A DNA stretch of 64,000 nt from positions 1 through 64,000 of the forward strand of contig CAAGDV010000036.1 of the NCBI GenBank assembly GCA_900768755.1. Direction: 5' to 3'. Position 1 is the first letter of the stretch. The number at the start of each line of letters is the position of its first letter. The stretch is from Lachnospiraceae bacterium (GTDB lineage Bacteria; Bacillota; Clostridia; Lachnospirales; Lachnospiraceae). A program made the translations under genes and the position numbers. Below, in pieces: positions 1-9,328 of the stretch. Below the pieces are notes generated by a model, which saw only the letters and a list, made by a program, of their open reading frames with translations, had not been told where the DNA came from and did no database searches.

Positions 1-314
1 ATGCGAAGCATTTACGAGGCTCTGCCCGAGGGGGCAGCGAAGCGACCGAGGAAATGCGAAGCATTTACGAGGCTCTGCCCGAGGGGGCAGCGAAGCGACT
101 TGGTATGGCAGTTTTTAATTTACCGGACTTTATACTTGTCTTTTTCCGCGAGTGCACCGGCAAAAAAGCCTCGGCGTAGCACCACTACGCCTGCGTTTTT
201 TTACCGGCACACTCACGGAAAAATCCTTCGTAAAAAGCCCGGCAATTAATAAACCGTCATACCCGGAAATGCGAAGCATTTACGAGGCTCTGCCCGAGGG
301 GCGGCGAAGCGCCG
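1..314. repeat. Three copies of a ~46-bp intergenic repeat
   Basis: Near-identical copies lie at 1-46, 54-99 and 269-314. Each begins ATGCGAAGCATTTACGAGG and carries the small hairpin CTGCCC-GAGG-GGGCAG. Copies 1 and 2 are in tandem with a 53-bp period. Copy 3 lies beyond a long palindrome and diverges at its end, where a different hairpin (GGCGGCG-AAG-CGCCGCC) has formed. Open frames run through the repeats but have no ribosome binding site and no plausible protein. The element may begin before the window. Function is unknown. Confidence 0.85.
102..263. repeat. Long imperfect palindrome between repeat copies
   Basis: An inverted repeat with arms of about 79 nt meets at roughly 180-185. The outer ends are GGTATG (102-107) and CATACC (258-263). 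The inner arms match over TTTTTCCG..GAGTG..CCGG..AAAAAA and GGCGTAG/CTACGCC with scattered mismatches, many compensatory. It is bounded by 46-bp repeat copies 2 and 3. No transposase-like frame exists here. A non-autonomous palindromic element is the simplest reading; as RNA it would be one long hairpin just upstream of the amidase gene. Confidence 0.75.
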
Positions 315-350
315 CCGCCGATAATATTAAATTTGTTACGGAGAAATGCT

Positions 351-1748
351 ATGAATAGAACAGTTAAGAGAGTGACCGGGATATGCCTGGTTATGTTACT
401 TGCAATATGTGTATCCTTGATACATATTCATCCGATTACAGTTTCGGCAACAGAGGATGACATTATTATCGTCCTTGACCCCGGACACGGCGGAACAGAC
501 CCGGGAACCATTTCGCCTCACACATCAGTTAGGGAAGTGGACTGTAATTATGCGATTGCAGAGGCAATCAGAGATGAACTTATGACCTATAAAGGGGTTC
601 AGGTGTATTTTGCACGATCAGCCAATGACTGGACATCCAACACAGGACGTGCAATGGCCGGAGCGGCACTTAAGGCTGACTTTTTATTATGTCTTCATAA
701 TAATAGCAGCACGGATCAATCGGTCAGGGGTGCGGTTGTATATGCTTCCGTCAAGCCGTCCTATACTGCCTCGACTACAAAAATGGCCAATTACATCTGC
801 GATGAACTTGTTAAAGCAGGAATTGCGTCTGCGAAAGTAGCTTACCGCTCTTCGAAAAAATGGGCAACAGAGGATTATTACACTGTTGTCGGCGAGAGCG
901 TCAGAGCAGGAGTACCGGCACTTCTGGTCGAGCATTGCTTTTTATCCAACAAGGAAGATTCAGAGTTCATATCCGAAGCAGGCGGCAAGCTTAAAGCGGA
1001 TGCCATCAAAAAAATCGGAGTAGCGGATGCCAATGCAATAGTTAAGTATTTTAATCTTCAGAAGAAGAGCGATGACGAAATGATTCCGGGAAACGCCACG
1101 CCTCGCAAAGAGCTTGCATTGGTGTGCGGAATTAATCCTACATTCTATGATGATGAGACACCGATTCCGTCAAAGATAGATATTAACAAGATGGTATGTT
1201 TTGTTATATATGACAACGGCGATGTTGAAAAAGTAACGCCGGAGTCAGTCCAGAACGTTGATACAAGCAAAGTCGGAATGATGGATTTGGAGGTAAAATA
1301 CAAAAACCTTACGGGGTATTTACGAATCTGTAACCAGACAGCATCCTATGTGCCTAAGGATTACCTTCCGCTAAGTTCGGCTACGGGAACCGACGCTCCG
1401 ACTAATCCGCCAACGCAAACACCAACCGACCCGCCAACGCAAACACCAACCGACCCGCCCACACAGCCATCAACCGATCCGACGACAACCGTGCAGTCAA
1501 CCGATCCTTCAGAATCGGAGACATCCTCACAGATTGAGACGGATGAGACAGATACTTCAGACGGAAACTCAGAAAGTGATGAAAACGATAGAACTACGGC
1601 AGCGACCCTGCCTCAGGAAAGTGAAACTGATCCGGGCGAAAAAACAGCCGCCACAGATATGAAAAAAGTGTGGCAGCTGCTTATAATAGCCGGTTCATTA
1701 TTGGTTGTGGCTGTGCCGATATTTATCATAGCAAGACGCAGAAAATAA
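351..1748 (+). CDS. Secreted, membrane-anchored N-acetylmuramoyl-L-alanine amidase
   Basis: A 465-residue Amidase_3 (CwlD/AmiC-type) zinc enzyme that should cleave the MurNAc-L-Ala bond of peptidoglycan outside the cell. An N-terminal signal segment is followed by the zinc-site motif DPGHGGTDPGT, a conserved Glu in VREVDCNYA, CLHNNSS and VEHCFLSN. The C-terminal third holds a ~100-residue domain of unknown role, then a Thr/Pro-rich linker with a 24-bp tandem repeat, then a hydrophobic segment ending in ARRRK. No LPXTG sortase motif is seen, so the tail is probably a plain membrane anchor. ATG 351 was chosen over an upstream TTG because GGAG lies 6-7 nt before it. The stop codon abuts that of convergent typA. 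Confidence 0.88.
   Translation: MNRTVKRVTGICLVMLLAICVSLIHIHPITVSATEDDIIIVLDPGHGGTDPGTISPHTSVREVDCNYAIAEAIRDELMTYKGVQVYFARSANDWTSNTGRAMAGAALKADFLLCLHNNSSTDQSVRGAVVYASVKPSYTASTTKMANYICDELVKAGIASAKVAYRSSKKWATEDYYTVVGESVRAGVPALLVEHCFLSNKEDSEFISEAGGKLKADAIKKIGVADANAIVKYFNLQKKSDDEMIPGNATPRKELALVCGINPTFYDDETPIPSKIDINKMVCFVIYDNGDVEKVTPESVQNVDTSKVGMMDLEVKYKNLTGYLRICNQTASYVPKDYLPLSSATGTDAPTNPPTQTPTDPPTQTPTDPPTQPSTDPTTTVQSTDPSESETSSQIETDETDTSDGNSESDENDRTTAATLPQESETDPGEKTAATDMKKVWQLLIIAGSLLVVAVPIFIIARRRK
1407..1478 (+). repeat. 24-bp tandem repeat in the amidase linker
   Basis: Two perfect 24-bp units (1407-1430, 1431-1454) and a degenerate third (1455-1478) encode Pro-Pro-Thr-Gln-Thr-Pro-Thr-Asp-like repeats in the wall-spanning linker. 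Such in-frame coding repeats commonly vary in number between strains. Confidence 0.85.
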
Positions 1749-3578
1749 TCAGCTGTTTTTCTTGGCCCTATATCTTGCTGTAGGGTCAAGAATTTTTTTA
1801 CGGATTCTGAGGTTTTTCGGGGTTACCTCCAAAAGCTCGTCCGTGTCAATGAATTCCAAGGACTGTTCAAGACTCAGCACTCTGGGCGGAACCAGACGCA
1901 GAGCATCATCAGCACTCGACGAGCGGGTGTTGGTGAGATGCTTTGTCTTGCAGACGTTTACTTCAATATCATCCGCGCGGCCTGTCTGACCGACAATCAT
2001 TCCGCCGTATACCTTTGTTCCCGGACCGATGAAAAGCGTTCCGCGCTCCTGCGCATTGAACAGACCGTAGGTAATGGCTTCTCCGCTTTCGTATGCGATG
2101 AGAGAGCCCTGCTTACGATAGGTTATGTCTCCCTTGTACGGGCCGTAACCGTCAAAAATTGTATTGATTACGCCGCTTCCCTTGGTGTCGGTAAGAAATT
2201 CGTTGGTATATCCGATAAGTCCCCTTGAGGGGATGGTGAATTCAAGTCTTGTTGTTCCGCCGTTAAGAGGAGCCATGCCGTTAAGCTCGCCTTTTCTCAT
2301 GCTGAGCTTCTGGATAACGGTACCGGAGCAGTCCTCGGGAACATCTACATATGCGACCTCCATCGGCTCAAGCTTGTGACCTCTTTCGTCGGTGTGGTAC
2401 AAAACCTCGGCTTTGCTCACCGCGAATTCGTAGCCCTCGCGGCGCATGTTTTCAATAAGCACCGACAGATGAAGCTCTCCACGGCCCGAAACCTTAAAGC
2501 AGTCCGTATCCTCGGTCTCTTCAACGCGGAGGCTGACGTCGGTATTGAGCTCACGCATAAGTCTGTCACGCAGATGACGTGAGGTTACGTATTTACCTTC
2601 CTGACCTGCAAGAGGTGAGTCATTAACCATAAAATTCATAGCGATGGTGGGCTCGGAAATCTTCTGGAAAGGAATGGCGACAGGATTTTCAAGCGAACAG
2701 ATTGTGTCACCGATTTTGATGTTGGCGATGCCGGAAACCGCAACGATGGAACCGATTCCCGCTTCAGTGACCTCCACTTTGTTAAGACCGTCAAATTCAT
2801 ACAGCTTCTGAACCTTTACACGCTGGTGTTTGTCGGCATCATGGTGGTTGACAATCATGACTTCCTGATTGACCTTAATTGTACCGTTGTCAACTTTTCC
2901 GACACCGATTCTTCCGACATATTCATTGTAATCGATGGTGCTGATAAGAAGCTGAAGCGGTGCATCGCAGTCACCGCAGGGAGCGGGGATGCTGTTAATA
3001 ATGGTCTCAAAAAGCGGCTCCATGTTGTCTGACTCGTCCGAAAGATTGAGCTTTGCGTAGCCGGCTCTTGCCGATGCATATACAAAAGGACAGTCGAGCT
3101 GCTTGTCATTGGCGTCCAGCTCCAAAAGCAGTTCCAGAATCTCATCGACAACTTCCTCGGGTCTTGCCTCGGCGCGGTCGATTTTGTTGACGCAGACAAT
3201 GAGGTCCAAATCAAGCTCAAGAGCTTTTTTCAGTACAAATCTGGTCTGGGGCATTACGCCTTCGTAAGCGTCAACGACAAGGATTACGCCGTTAACCATT
3301 TTAAGCACACGTTCAACTTCGCCGCCGAAGTCCGCGTGTCCGGGGGTGTCGATAATGTTTATTTTGGTATCTTTATAATGTATTGCGGTGTTTTTGGAAA
3401 GAATGGTGATACCTCTTTCCCTCTCTATGTCATTGGAATCCATGACACGTTCAGCGACCTCCTGATTAGCTCTGAAGGTACCGCTTTGTTTAAGAAGTTC
3501 ATCCACAAGTGTGGTTTTGCCATGGTCAACATGGGCGATAATTGCGATATTTCTGACATCTTCGCGATTTGTAATCAT
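1749..3578 (-). CDS. typA: Ribosome-associated translational GTPase TypA/BipA
   Basis: A 609-residue GTPase of the elongation factor superfamily that acts on the ribosome in stress adaptation and assembly. G1 ([10 protein letters not shown]), G2 (ERERGITIL), G3 ([15 protein letters not shown]) and G4 (NKID) are all intact. The BipA-type C-terminal domain follows ([21 protein letters not shown]). Length is normal for the family. ATG 3578 is chosen because GGAGG lies 5-6 nt upstream; a longer upstream frame lacks BipA similarity. The gene converges on the amidase with no gap and no intrinsic terminator between them. Confidence 0.97.
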   Translation of the reverse strand: MITNREDVRNIAIIAHVDHGKTTLVDELLKQSGTFRANQEVAERVMDSNDIERERGITILSKNTAIHYKDTKINIIDTPGHADFGGEVERVLKMVNGVILVVDAYEGVMPQTRFVLKKALELDLDLIVCVNKIDRAEARPEEVVDEILELLLELDANDKQLDCPFVYASARAGYAKLNLSDESDNMEPLFETIINSIPAPCGDCDAPLQLLISTIDYNEYVGRIGVGKVDNGTIKVNQEVMIVNHHDADKHQRVKVQKLYEFDGLNKVEVTEAGIGSIVAVSGIANIKIGDTICSLENPVAIPFQKISEPTIAMNFMVNDSPLAGQEGKYVTSRHLRDRLMRELNTDVSLRVEETEDTDCFKVSGRGELHLSVLIENMRREGYEFAVSKAEVLYHTDERGHKLEPMEVAYVDVPEDCSGTVIQKLSMRKGELNGMAPLNGGTTRLEFTIPSRGLIGYTNEFLTDTKGSGVINTIFDGYGPYKGDITYRKQGSLIAYESGEAITYGLFNAQERGTLFIGPGTKVYGGMIVGQTGRADDIEVNVCKTKHLTNTRSSSADDALRLVPPRVLSLEQSLEFIDTDELLEVTPKNLRIRKKILDPTARYRAKKNS

Positions 3579-3621
3579 ATGTGCCTCCGAAAAAATATGA
3601 ATGCCTAACTGCAACCATACC

Positions 3622-3649
3622 ATTTTATCACATTTTTCTTGTTTGGCAA
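3622..3649 (-). promoter_or_regulatory. Putative typA promoter
   Basis: On the minus strand, TTGCCA (-35, 3644-3649) and TAAAAT (-10, 3622-3627) are separated by 16 bp, 44 nt upstream of the typA start. Position and match support a sigma-A promoter. Confidence 0.55.
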
Positions 3650-3737
3650 TAAATTTTTGTTCTAAATGCGGATAAGAATGAATATAATACACTGTATACT
3701 AAAAAACTGTTCAGTTAAAGAAGGGAGAAACATAAGA

Positions 3738-4367
3738 ATGGTTGATAAGGTTATTGAAAACAACAGAGTTACAATTATCGGAGAGGTGGTCAGCGAATTT
3801 ACGTTCAGCCATGAGGTCTATGGGGAAGGCTTCTACACGGTTGACATATCGGTTAACAGGCTGAGCAACAGCGTTGATATTATACCGCTTCTGATTTCCG
3901 AGAGGCTTCTGGATGTGACTGAGGACTTAAGGGGAGTACTTGTGGAGGCAACCGGTCAGTTCCGCTCATACAACCGTCATGAGGAGACCAAAAACAGGCT
4001 GGTGCTTTCAATTTTTGTGAAGGAAATCGAGTTTTTGGACGATTACGGTGATGACATCAGCACCAATCAGATTTTTTTGGACGGATACATATGCAAACCT
4101 CCGATTTACCGCAAAACTCCGTTAGGTCGGGAGATTGCGGACATTCTCATAGCAGTTAACCGCCCTTACGGAAAATCCGATTACATTCCGTGCATAGCAT
4201 GGGGCCGCAATGCCAGATACGCTGCCGGGTTCATGGTCGGCTCGCACATACAGGTTGTAGGCCGCATACAGAGCAGGGAATACACAAAGCATATAGACGA
4301 AAACACCTGTGAAAAGAGGGTGGCATACGAAGTATCCGTAAGTAAAATAGATTTTTTTGAAGAATAG
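3738..4367 (+). CDS. SSB-like OB-fold DNA-binding protein
   Basis: A 209-residue protein resembling clostridial single-strand-DNA-binding-like proteins built from two OB-fold-like halves. The second half carries SSB-type features (GREIADILIAVNRPYG, IPCIAWGRNARYA, VGSHIQVVGRIQSREY), with the usual aromatic and basic residues. The first half is more divergent. It lacks the acidic flexible SSB tail, so it is probably not the main replicative SSB. ATG 3738 has AAGGGAG 11 nt upstream. It stands alone between typA (divergent) and the lysine riboswitch. The exact role is inferred from the fold only. Confidence 0.7.
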   Translation: MVDKVIENNRVTIIGEVVSEFTFSHEVYGEGFYTVDISVNRLSNSVDIIPLLISERLLDVTEDLRGVLVEATGQFRSYNRHEETKNRLVLSIFVKEIEFLDDYGDDISTNQIFLDGYICKPPIYRKTPLGREIADILIAVNRPYGKSDYIPCIAWGRNARYAAGFMVGSHIQVVGRIQSREYTKHIDENTCEKRVAYEVSVSKIDFFEE

Positions 4368-4414
4368 ATTGACTAATATTTTACATAGTGTTAGACTTAA
4401 TGTATTGAAATATG

Positions 4415-4582
4415 AAAGTAGAGGTTGCATCATTTATCAGTAAGCTGTGGGATGTTCAGGGCAGGTGAACATGGACGAAAGGCAATGATGCCGAAGCGAA
4501 TCAATTCCTGAGATTGTTTTAGCTGGGAGTATGGTTAAGAGCCATGCTACTGTCATCGCAAGATGGAGGGCTACTAGATATC
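4415..4582 (+). promoter_or_regulatory. Lysine riboswitch (L box)
   Basis: The 305-nt gap before dapA holds a well-preserved L-box aptamer. Conserved blocks occur in order: GTAGAGGTTGC (4418-4428), an AGTAAGC segment, CGAAAGGCAATGATGCCGAAGC, GCTGGGAGTATGG, CTACTGTCATCGC and GATGGAGGGCTACT. These match the B. subtilis lysC leader in order and spacing. A terminator hairpin follows, so lysine binding should cause premature termination ahead of dapA-dapB. Confidence 0.93.
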
Positions 4583-4610
4583 TATTCATTGAGTATGAGT
4601 ATGTTTATTT

Positions 4611-4643
4611 AGAGAGTTGGCATCTTGCCGGCTCTCTTTTTTA
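4611..4643 (+). terminator. Riboswitch expression-platform terminator
   Basis: The stem AGAGAGTTGGC/GCCGGCTCTCT with a short loop is followed by a T-run. It lies between the L-box aptamer and the dapA ribosome binding site, where an attenuator is expected. Confidence 0.9.
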
Positions 4644-4672
4644 ATTTATCAACAGATTTTAGGAGGATATTT

Positions 4673-5557
4673 ATGTCAGTATTTACAGGTGCCGGTGTTG
4701 CACTTATAACACCAATGCATGAAGACGGAAGCGTTAATTACGAGAAATTAGCAGAGGTCATTGATTTTCAGATAGATAATGCTACGGACAGTATCATTAT
4801 CTGCGGAACAACGGGCGAGGCAGCTACTCTTACAACAGAGGAGCATATGGAGGTAATCAGATTCTGCGTTGAGCAGGTAAAAGGACGCGTGCCGGTTATC
4901 GCCGGAACAGGCTCCAACTGTACAAAATACGGAGTAGATCTGTCGGTTGAGGCGCAGAACTGCGGGGCGGATGCGCTTCTTTGTGTGACTCCTTATTACA
5001 ACAAGGCAACCCAGAGCGGCCTTGCGGCGCATTTTAAAGCTATTGCGGATGCGGTTAAGATTCCGGTTATTCTCTACAACGTGCCGAGCAGAACAGGCTG
5101 CAATATCAAGCCGCAGACTGCTGCAAAAATTTTTAAAGAGTCACCCAATGTTGTAGGTATCAAGGAGGCAAGCGGTGACATTTCCCAGGTTGCCGAGCTT
5201 ATGCACCTTACGGATGGCGCAATTGATTTGTATTCAGGCAACGACGACCAGATTGTGCCGATTATGTCACTTGGCGGAAAGGGTGTAATCTCGGTTCTAT
5301 CCAATGTTGCGCCGAGACAGACGCATGAGATAGCAGCGGATTATCTTAACGGCGATGTTAAGTCTGCAATGAACAAACAGCTTGCAGCAATTGAGCTTAT
5401 CAAGGCACTGTTTTGTGAGGTTAATCCGATTCCGGTAAAGCATGCGATGAACCTTATGGGAATGAACGTAGGACCGCTTCGTATGCCGCTTAGTCCGATG
5501 GAACCAAAGAACCTTGAGACACTTAGGTGCGCACTTAAGAACTATGGATTGATATAG
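4673..5557 (+). CDS. dapA: 4-hydroxy-tetrahydrodipicolinate synthase
   Basis: A 294-residue class I aldolase that condenses pyruvate with aspartate semialdehyde, the first committed step toward diaminopimelate and lysine. The catalytic Schiff-base lysine is K164 in VGIKEASGD, with Y135 in YNVPSRTG and the CGTTGEA substrate loop around residues 44-50. ATG 4673 is preceded by AGGAGG. An upstream in-frame extension would run through the terminator and is rejected. It is followed 11 nt later by dapB, and the upstream L box indicates feedback by lysine. Confidence 0.98.
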   Translation: MSVFTGAGVALITPMHEDGSVNYEKLAEVIDFQIDNATDSIIICGTTGEAATLTTEEHMEVIRFCVEQVKGRVPVIAGTGSNCTKYGVDLSVEAQNCGADALLCVTPYYNKATQSGLAAHFKAIADAVKIPVILYNVPSRTGCNIKPQTAAKIFKESPNVVGIKEASGDISQVAELMHLTDGAIDLYSGNDDQIVPIMSLGGKGVISVLSNVAPRQTHEIAADYLNGDVKSAMNKQLAAIELIKALFCEVNPIPVKHAMNLMGMNVGPLRMPLSPMEPKNLETLRCALKNYGLI

Positions 5558-5568
5558 GAGTTAACAGA

Positions 5569-6324
5569 ATGACAAGAATTATTATGCATGGGTGCAACGG
5601 AAAAATGGGACAGGTTATTTCAGGGCTTGTTGCACAGGACGATAATGCGGTTATAGTTGCGGGAATTGATGTGTATGATGACGGACACAATGATTATCCG
5701 GTGTACCCATCCCTCGCCGAGTGCAGGGAGGAGGCTGATGTTATCATTGATTTCTCATCTGCCAAAGCAATTGACGGACTGATTGATGCAGTGAAATCAT
5801 CGGGAATTCCGGTTGTGCTTTGCAGCACCGGACTTTCACCTGAGCAGATTGCTGCCGTAGAGAGAGTGTCGGAGTCGGTTGCGGTACTTCGCTCAGCCAA
5901 TATGTCTCTCGGAATCAATACACTTTTTAAGGTTCTCAGATCAGTAGCTCCGCTTCTTTCGGAGGCAGGATTTGACATTGAGATTGTTGAGAAACATCAT
6001 CATTTTAAATTGGATGCGCCGAGCGGAACTGCACTGGCACTCGCGGATGCAATCAACGAGAGCCTTCCGTCACCATATGAATATAAATACGACAGGACGA
6101 ATGACCGTGCAAAAAGACCGGTCAACGAGATAGGAATCAGCGCCGTAAGAGGCGGTACAATAGTCGGCGAGCATGAAGTTATTTTTGCCGGTGAGGATGA
6201 AGTGATTGAATTTACACACACAGCCTATTCCAAATCCGTATTTGCCAAAGGTGCCATCGAAGCGGCAAAATTCCTTGCCCATAAGCCGGCAGGGTTGTAT
6301 ACGATGAAAGATGTTATCGGATAA
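5569..6324 (+). CDS. dapB: 4-hydroxy-tetrahydrodipicolinate reductase
   Basis: A 251-residue NAD(P)H-dependent reductase, the second enzyme of the diaminopimelate/lysine branch. It shows the N-terminal Rossmann motif GCNGKMG, the CSTG and RSANMSLG segments, the catalytic HHHFK signature and the DAPSGTA substrate loop. Length is normal. It lies 11 nt downstream of dapA and so shares its riboswitch-controlled transcript. Its stop codon is followed 26 nt later by the start of a hybrid histidine kinase. Confidence 0.98.
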   Translation: MTRIIMHGCNGKMGQVISGLVAQDDNAVIVAGIDVYDDGHNDYPVYPSLAECREEADVIIDFSSAKAIDGLIDAVKSSGIPVVLCSTGLSPEQIAAVERVSESVAVLRSANMSLGINTLFKVLRSVAPLLSEAGFDIEIVEKHHHFKLDAPSGTALALADAINESLPSPYEYKYDRTNDRAKRPVNEIGISAVRGGTIVGEHEVIFAGEDEVIEFTHTAYSKSVFAKGAIEAAKFLAHKPAGLYTMKDVIG

Positions 6325-6350
6325 TGTCGGGTATTTCCCCGGGAGGAAAG

Positions 6351-8762
6351 ATGGATAAAGAGTTTTACAACAAAATTCAAAAAGAGCAGGATGAACTGAT
6401 GACGAAGAAGATTCATAAGGCAATTATGACCTCTTTTCTGGTGGGACCTTTGCTCTATGTATTCTCGGAAATAGGTTTTTTCAGTATCGAGTGGTGGTAC
6501 GCGCTTGCGTATACGGTATTCTGTATTTTGGTTTGGGTAGTTACCGATGTTCTCATACGAAAGAACAAGATGGTTGCCGCCAAGTACATTCAGATGATTA
6601 CCATCGAGTTGATTGTTGGAATGCTGTCAGCCAATTGTACGGTGGGAATTTACATTACTTATTTTGCGGTTCCGATGCTCAGCTGCGTATATCTGGATTG
6701 GAAGTTTACGGTCAAAATTGCCATCGTAGGGTATGTGGTTATGTTGTGCGGGCTCATCCCGCGCTCCATCGGATTTGTCACTAACAGATACACCAACTAC
6801 AGGGTGATATACAAGTTTTACAGGGCTTATGCAATAGGATATTCGTTCGAGTATATTATCATGACATTTTTTGCCATGATAGTTGTAAGGCACGGAAGCA
6901 CCGTGCGCAACGAGTATGTTACTGCAAAGAACGAAACAGTCCAGGCTGAGGCCGCCAACATGGCAAAATCCTCGTTCCTCGCAAACATATCCCATGAAAT
7001 ACGAACCCCTATTAACACGATTCTCGGAATGAATGAGATGGTTATAAGGGAGACCAAGGATAACGATATCAAAAAATACCTTGTCGATATTGACACTTCC
7101 GCAAAATCGCTTTTGAGAATCATCAATGATATCCTTGACTCAACCAAAATTGAGTCCGGCAAAATGGAAATTGTTCCGGTGGAATACGAACTCGCAAGTC
7201 TTATTAATGATGTTGTCAGTATGATTACGCCAAGGGCAACGGAAAAAGACCTGGAGATTATTGTCAATGTGCAGTCCGACCTTCCGCAGATGCTTGTGGG
7301 GGATGATATAAGAATAAACCAGATTCTTATGAATCTTTTGTCCAATGCCGTAAAGTATACGCCGAACGGATATGTTAAGCTTTCCGTTTCGGGACGGAGA
7401 GAGGGTATTGATTCGGTGCTCCGTTTTGAGGTTGAGGACAGTGGAATAGGAATCAAGGAAGAGGATATTCCAAAACTTTTTGCGGCGTTTGAACGCATTG
7501 AGGAGAAACGTAACCGCAATATTGAGGGTGCGGGACTCGGAATGAACATAACATTCCAGATTCTTGCACTGATGGGAAGCAAGCTTATGGTGGACAGCGT
7601 CTACGGAAAAGGAAGCCGATTCTATTTTGACCTCGTACAGCCGATATCGGGCACGGGCGAGATAGGAGATTTCAGAATCGGTTCAAAGAATACGGCGGAT
7701 ATTTTCGCGTACAGGACGGCCTTTGTTGCACCTGATGCAAAGGTTCTTCTTATAGACGACAACGACATGAACCGTAAGGTATTTATCAACCTTTTGAAGA
7801 ATACCAAAGTTCAGATAACCGATTTGTCCAACGGTCGAAGCTGCTTAAACAGGGTAAGAGAAGAGCATTTTGACATTATTTTCATGGACCACATGATGCC
7901 TGAGATGGACGGAGTGGAGACCTTCAAAGCCATGCGTGAGCTTGAAGACAACAAGTGCAGTAACACACCGGTCATTATGCTCACTGCTAACGCCGTAATC
8001 GGTGCGCGGGAAGAATATATACGGATGGGATTTAACGATTTTCTGTCAAAGCCGATTTCTCCGGACAAACTTGAGGATATGATAATGAAATATCTTCCGA
8101 AAGAACTGGTTATCCTTTCCGATGACGAGGCAGCAGCAACCGATCAGGGAGAGGAAAAGACGGTCAATCTTCCGGAGATTGAGGAAATTGACTGGGAGTA
8201 CGCATTGTCAAAGCTTATGGATGCGGAGACTGCACTTGAGGTGGCTACAGATTTTTACCTGTCAATAGACAGCGAGATTGACAAGATTAACGAGTACTGC
8301 AATGACATTCGCAATCAGGACAGCCTAAACCGTTACCGTGTGCTCGTTCATGCAATCAAAAGCTCGTCTGCGACAATCGGAGCACTGACGGTATCAAAGC
8401 TTGCAAGGCTTCTGGAGTTTGCGGCAAAGGATTCTGATTTCGAAAGAATAGAAGCGTTGCACGGAATACTGGTTGAGGAGATGCTTAAGCTTAAAGGTCA
8501 GATGGCGGTGCTTAGAAAGCAGGACGGCGACAAGCCGAAGGCGGATTGCCATGAGGCTGCGGAGCTGTTTTTGATGCTTCAGAACAGTCTTATGAACATG
8601 GACATCGATACATCCGATATGCTGATGGACAAAATACTCATGTATGAGTATGATGAGGATGCAAAAAAACTTGTTGACGCACTCAATATTCAGGTGCTCA
8701 ATCTTGAAACGGAAAATGCCCTCGAGACAGTCGGCAGGCTGTTAAAAGGTATGGGCAGGTAG
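6351..8762 (+). CDS. Hybrid histidine kinase with receiver and HPt domains
   Basis: An 803-residue membrane sensor. About six transmembrane helices occupy residues ~20-180 with little periplasmic domain, suggesting sensing in or through the membrane. They are followed by HisKA (phospho-acceptor H215 in ISHEIRTPIN), a HATPase domain (NLLSNAVKYTPNG, GAGLGM), a receiver (DIIFMDHMMPEMDG) and a C-terminal HPt domain (HAIKSSSATIGA). It is a complete phosphorelay chain, so an output regulator elsewhere is expected. The start at 6351 has GGGAGG 5 nt before it; an in-frame ATG at 6324 overlapping the dapB stop lacks a good site. It may be co-transcribed with dapAB. A strong terminator follows. Confidence 0.93.
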   Translation: MDKEFYNKIQKEQDELMTKKIHKAIMTSFLVGPLLYVFSEIGFFSIEWWYALAYTVFCILVWVVTDVLIRKNKMVAAKYIQMITIELIVGMLSANCTVGIYITYFAVPMLSCVYLDWKFTVKIAIVGYVVMLCGLIPRSIGFVTNRYTNYRVIYKFYRAYAIGYSFEYIIMTFFAMIVVRHGSTVRNEYVTAKNETVQAEAANMAKSSFLANISHEIRTPINTILGMNEMVIRETKDNDIKKYLVDIDTSAKSLLRIINDILDSTKIESGKMEIVPVEYELASLINDVVSMITPRATEKDLEIIVNVQSDLPQMLVGDDIRINQILMNLLSNAVKYTPNGYVKLSVSGRREGIDSVLRFEVEDSGIGIKEEDIPKLFAAFERIEEKRNRNIEGAGLGMNITFQILALMGSKLMVDSVYGKGSRFYFDLVQPISGTGEIGDFRIGSKNTADIFAYRTAFVAPDAKVLLIDDNDMNRKVFINLLKNTKVQITDLSNGRSCLNRVREEHFDIIFMDHMMPEMDGVETFKAMRELEDNKCSNTPVIMLTANAVIGAREEYIRMGFNDFLSKPISPDKLEDMIMKYLPKELVILSDDEAAATDQGEEKTVNLPEIEEIDWEYALSKLMDAETALEVATDFYLSIDSEIDKINEYCNDIRNQDSLNRYRVLVHAIKSSSATIGALTVSKLARLLEFAAKDSDFERIEALHGILVEEMLKLKGQMAVLRKQDGDKPKADCHEAAELFLMLQNSLMNMDIDTSDMLMDKILMYEYDEDAKKLVDALNIQVLNLETENALETVGRLLKGMGR

Positions 8763-8772
8763 TTTTTGAATG

Positions 8773-8801
8773 AAAAGGGGTTGTTTTTGGCAACCCCTTT
8801 T
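8773..8801 (+). terminator. Terminator after the dapAB-kinase unit
   Basis: An 11-bp perfect stem AAAAGGGGTTG/CAACCCCTTTT with a 7-nt loop lies 11 nt past the kinase stop codon. The U-tract is short, but the symmetric A/T flanks suit a bidirectional terminator, also serving the minus-strand gene ending at 8846. Confidence 0.85.
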
Positions 8802-8845
8802 GATTTCACAGTGGGCAAGATAGGAACCGCCCGATACGGTAGGAA

Positions 8846-9277
8846 CTACATGGCTTTGGCAAGAGCCTGTTTTATCGCATTTATAAGTACCGCAGAGGTA
8901 TACCGGCTGTCATAGGTGTATGTTATGTTCTCTACAGAGTTGTTTTTGACTATCTGAGCCGCGATGTCTGCAAGGGATGACGACAAAAGAGGGTACATTG
9001 TTTCAACGGACTCCTCAAAGCTTACCAGATTGACGGATTTTATCCGGTCAGCATCCACTACAACTTCAATATCCACAGGATTAGACGCAAGGACTATGGA
9101 GCTTGTGTATACACCGGGGGTGTATGTAGTATTGGCGACATCATGATCCTTGGATTTCTGGCGACCTGTTATTATCAGGATTATGAGCACAATAAGTATA
9201 ATACCCATAATGACAAAAATGCCGGTATATATTATTTCTTTGAGTTTGAGGACAAGTATTTTGGTTTTTGAACTCAT
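8846..9277 (-). CDS. Membrane-anchored FMN-binding-like protein
   Basis: A 143-residue protein with one N-terminal transmembrane helix (residues ~15-38) and a small extracytoplasmic domain. The domain starts TPGVYTSSI, continues with a DIEVVVDADRIKSVNLV strand pair and ends YTSAVLINAIKQAL. That order resembles the FMN_bind fold (PF04205), in which FMN is often attached covalently to a Thr near the C-terminal SGATxTS motif; here only YTSAV is left. Electron transfer is possible, but the similarity is partial. ATG 9277 has GGAG 7 nt upstream. It is divergent from addB, with 51 bp between the starts. Confidence 0.5.
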   Translation of the reverse strand: MSSKTKILVLKLKEIIYTGIFVIMGIILIVLIILIITGRQKSKDHDVANTTYTPGVYTSSIVLASNPVDIEVVVDADRIKSVNLVSFEESVETMYPLLSSSLADIAAQIVKNNSVENITYTYDSRYTSAVLINAIKQALAKAM

Positions 9278-9328
9278 GCTATACTCCGGTGTGTTGTTAA
9301 TACAGAATATGAAGAGAGGTATTAATAT

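Noticed and set aside
1..314. CRISPR-like array
   Set aside because: Only two tandem copies occur with a ~7-bp gap, not a spacer; the third is separated by a palindrome, and no cas gene is seen.
1620..1748. Sortase substrate tail on the amidase
   Set aside because: LPQES occurs, but it is not LPXTG and is too far before the hydrophobic segment; a plain membrane anchor fits better.
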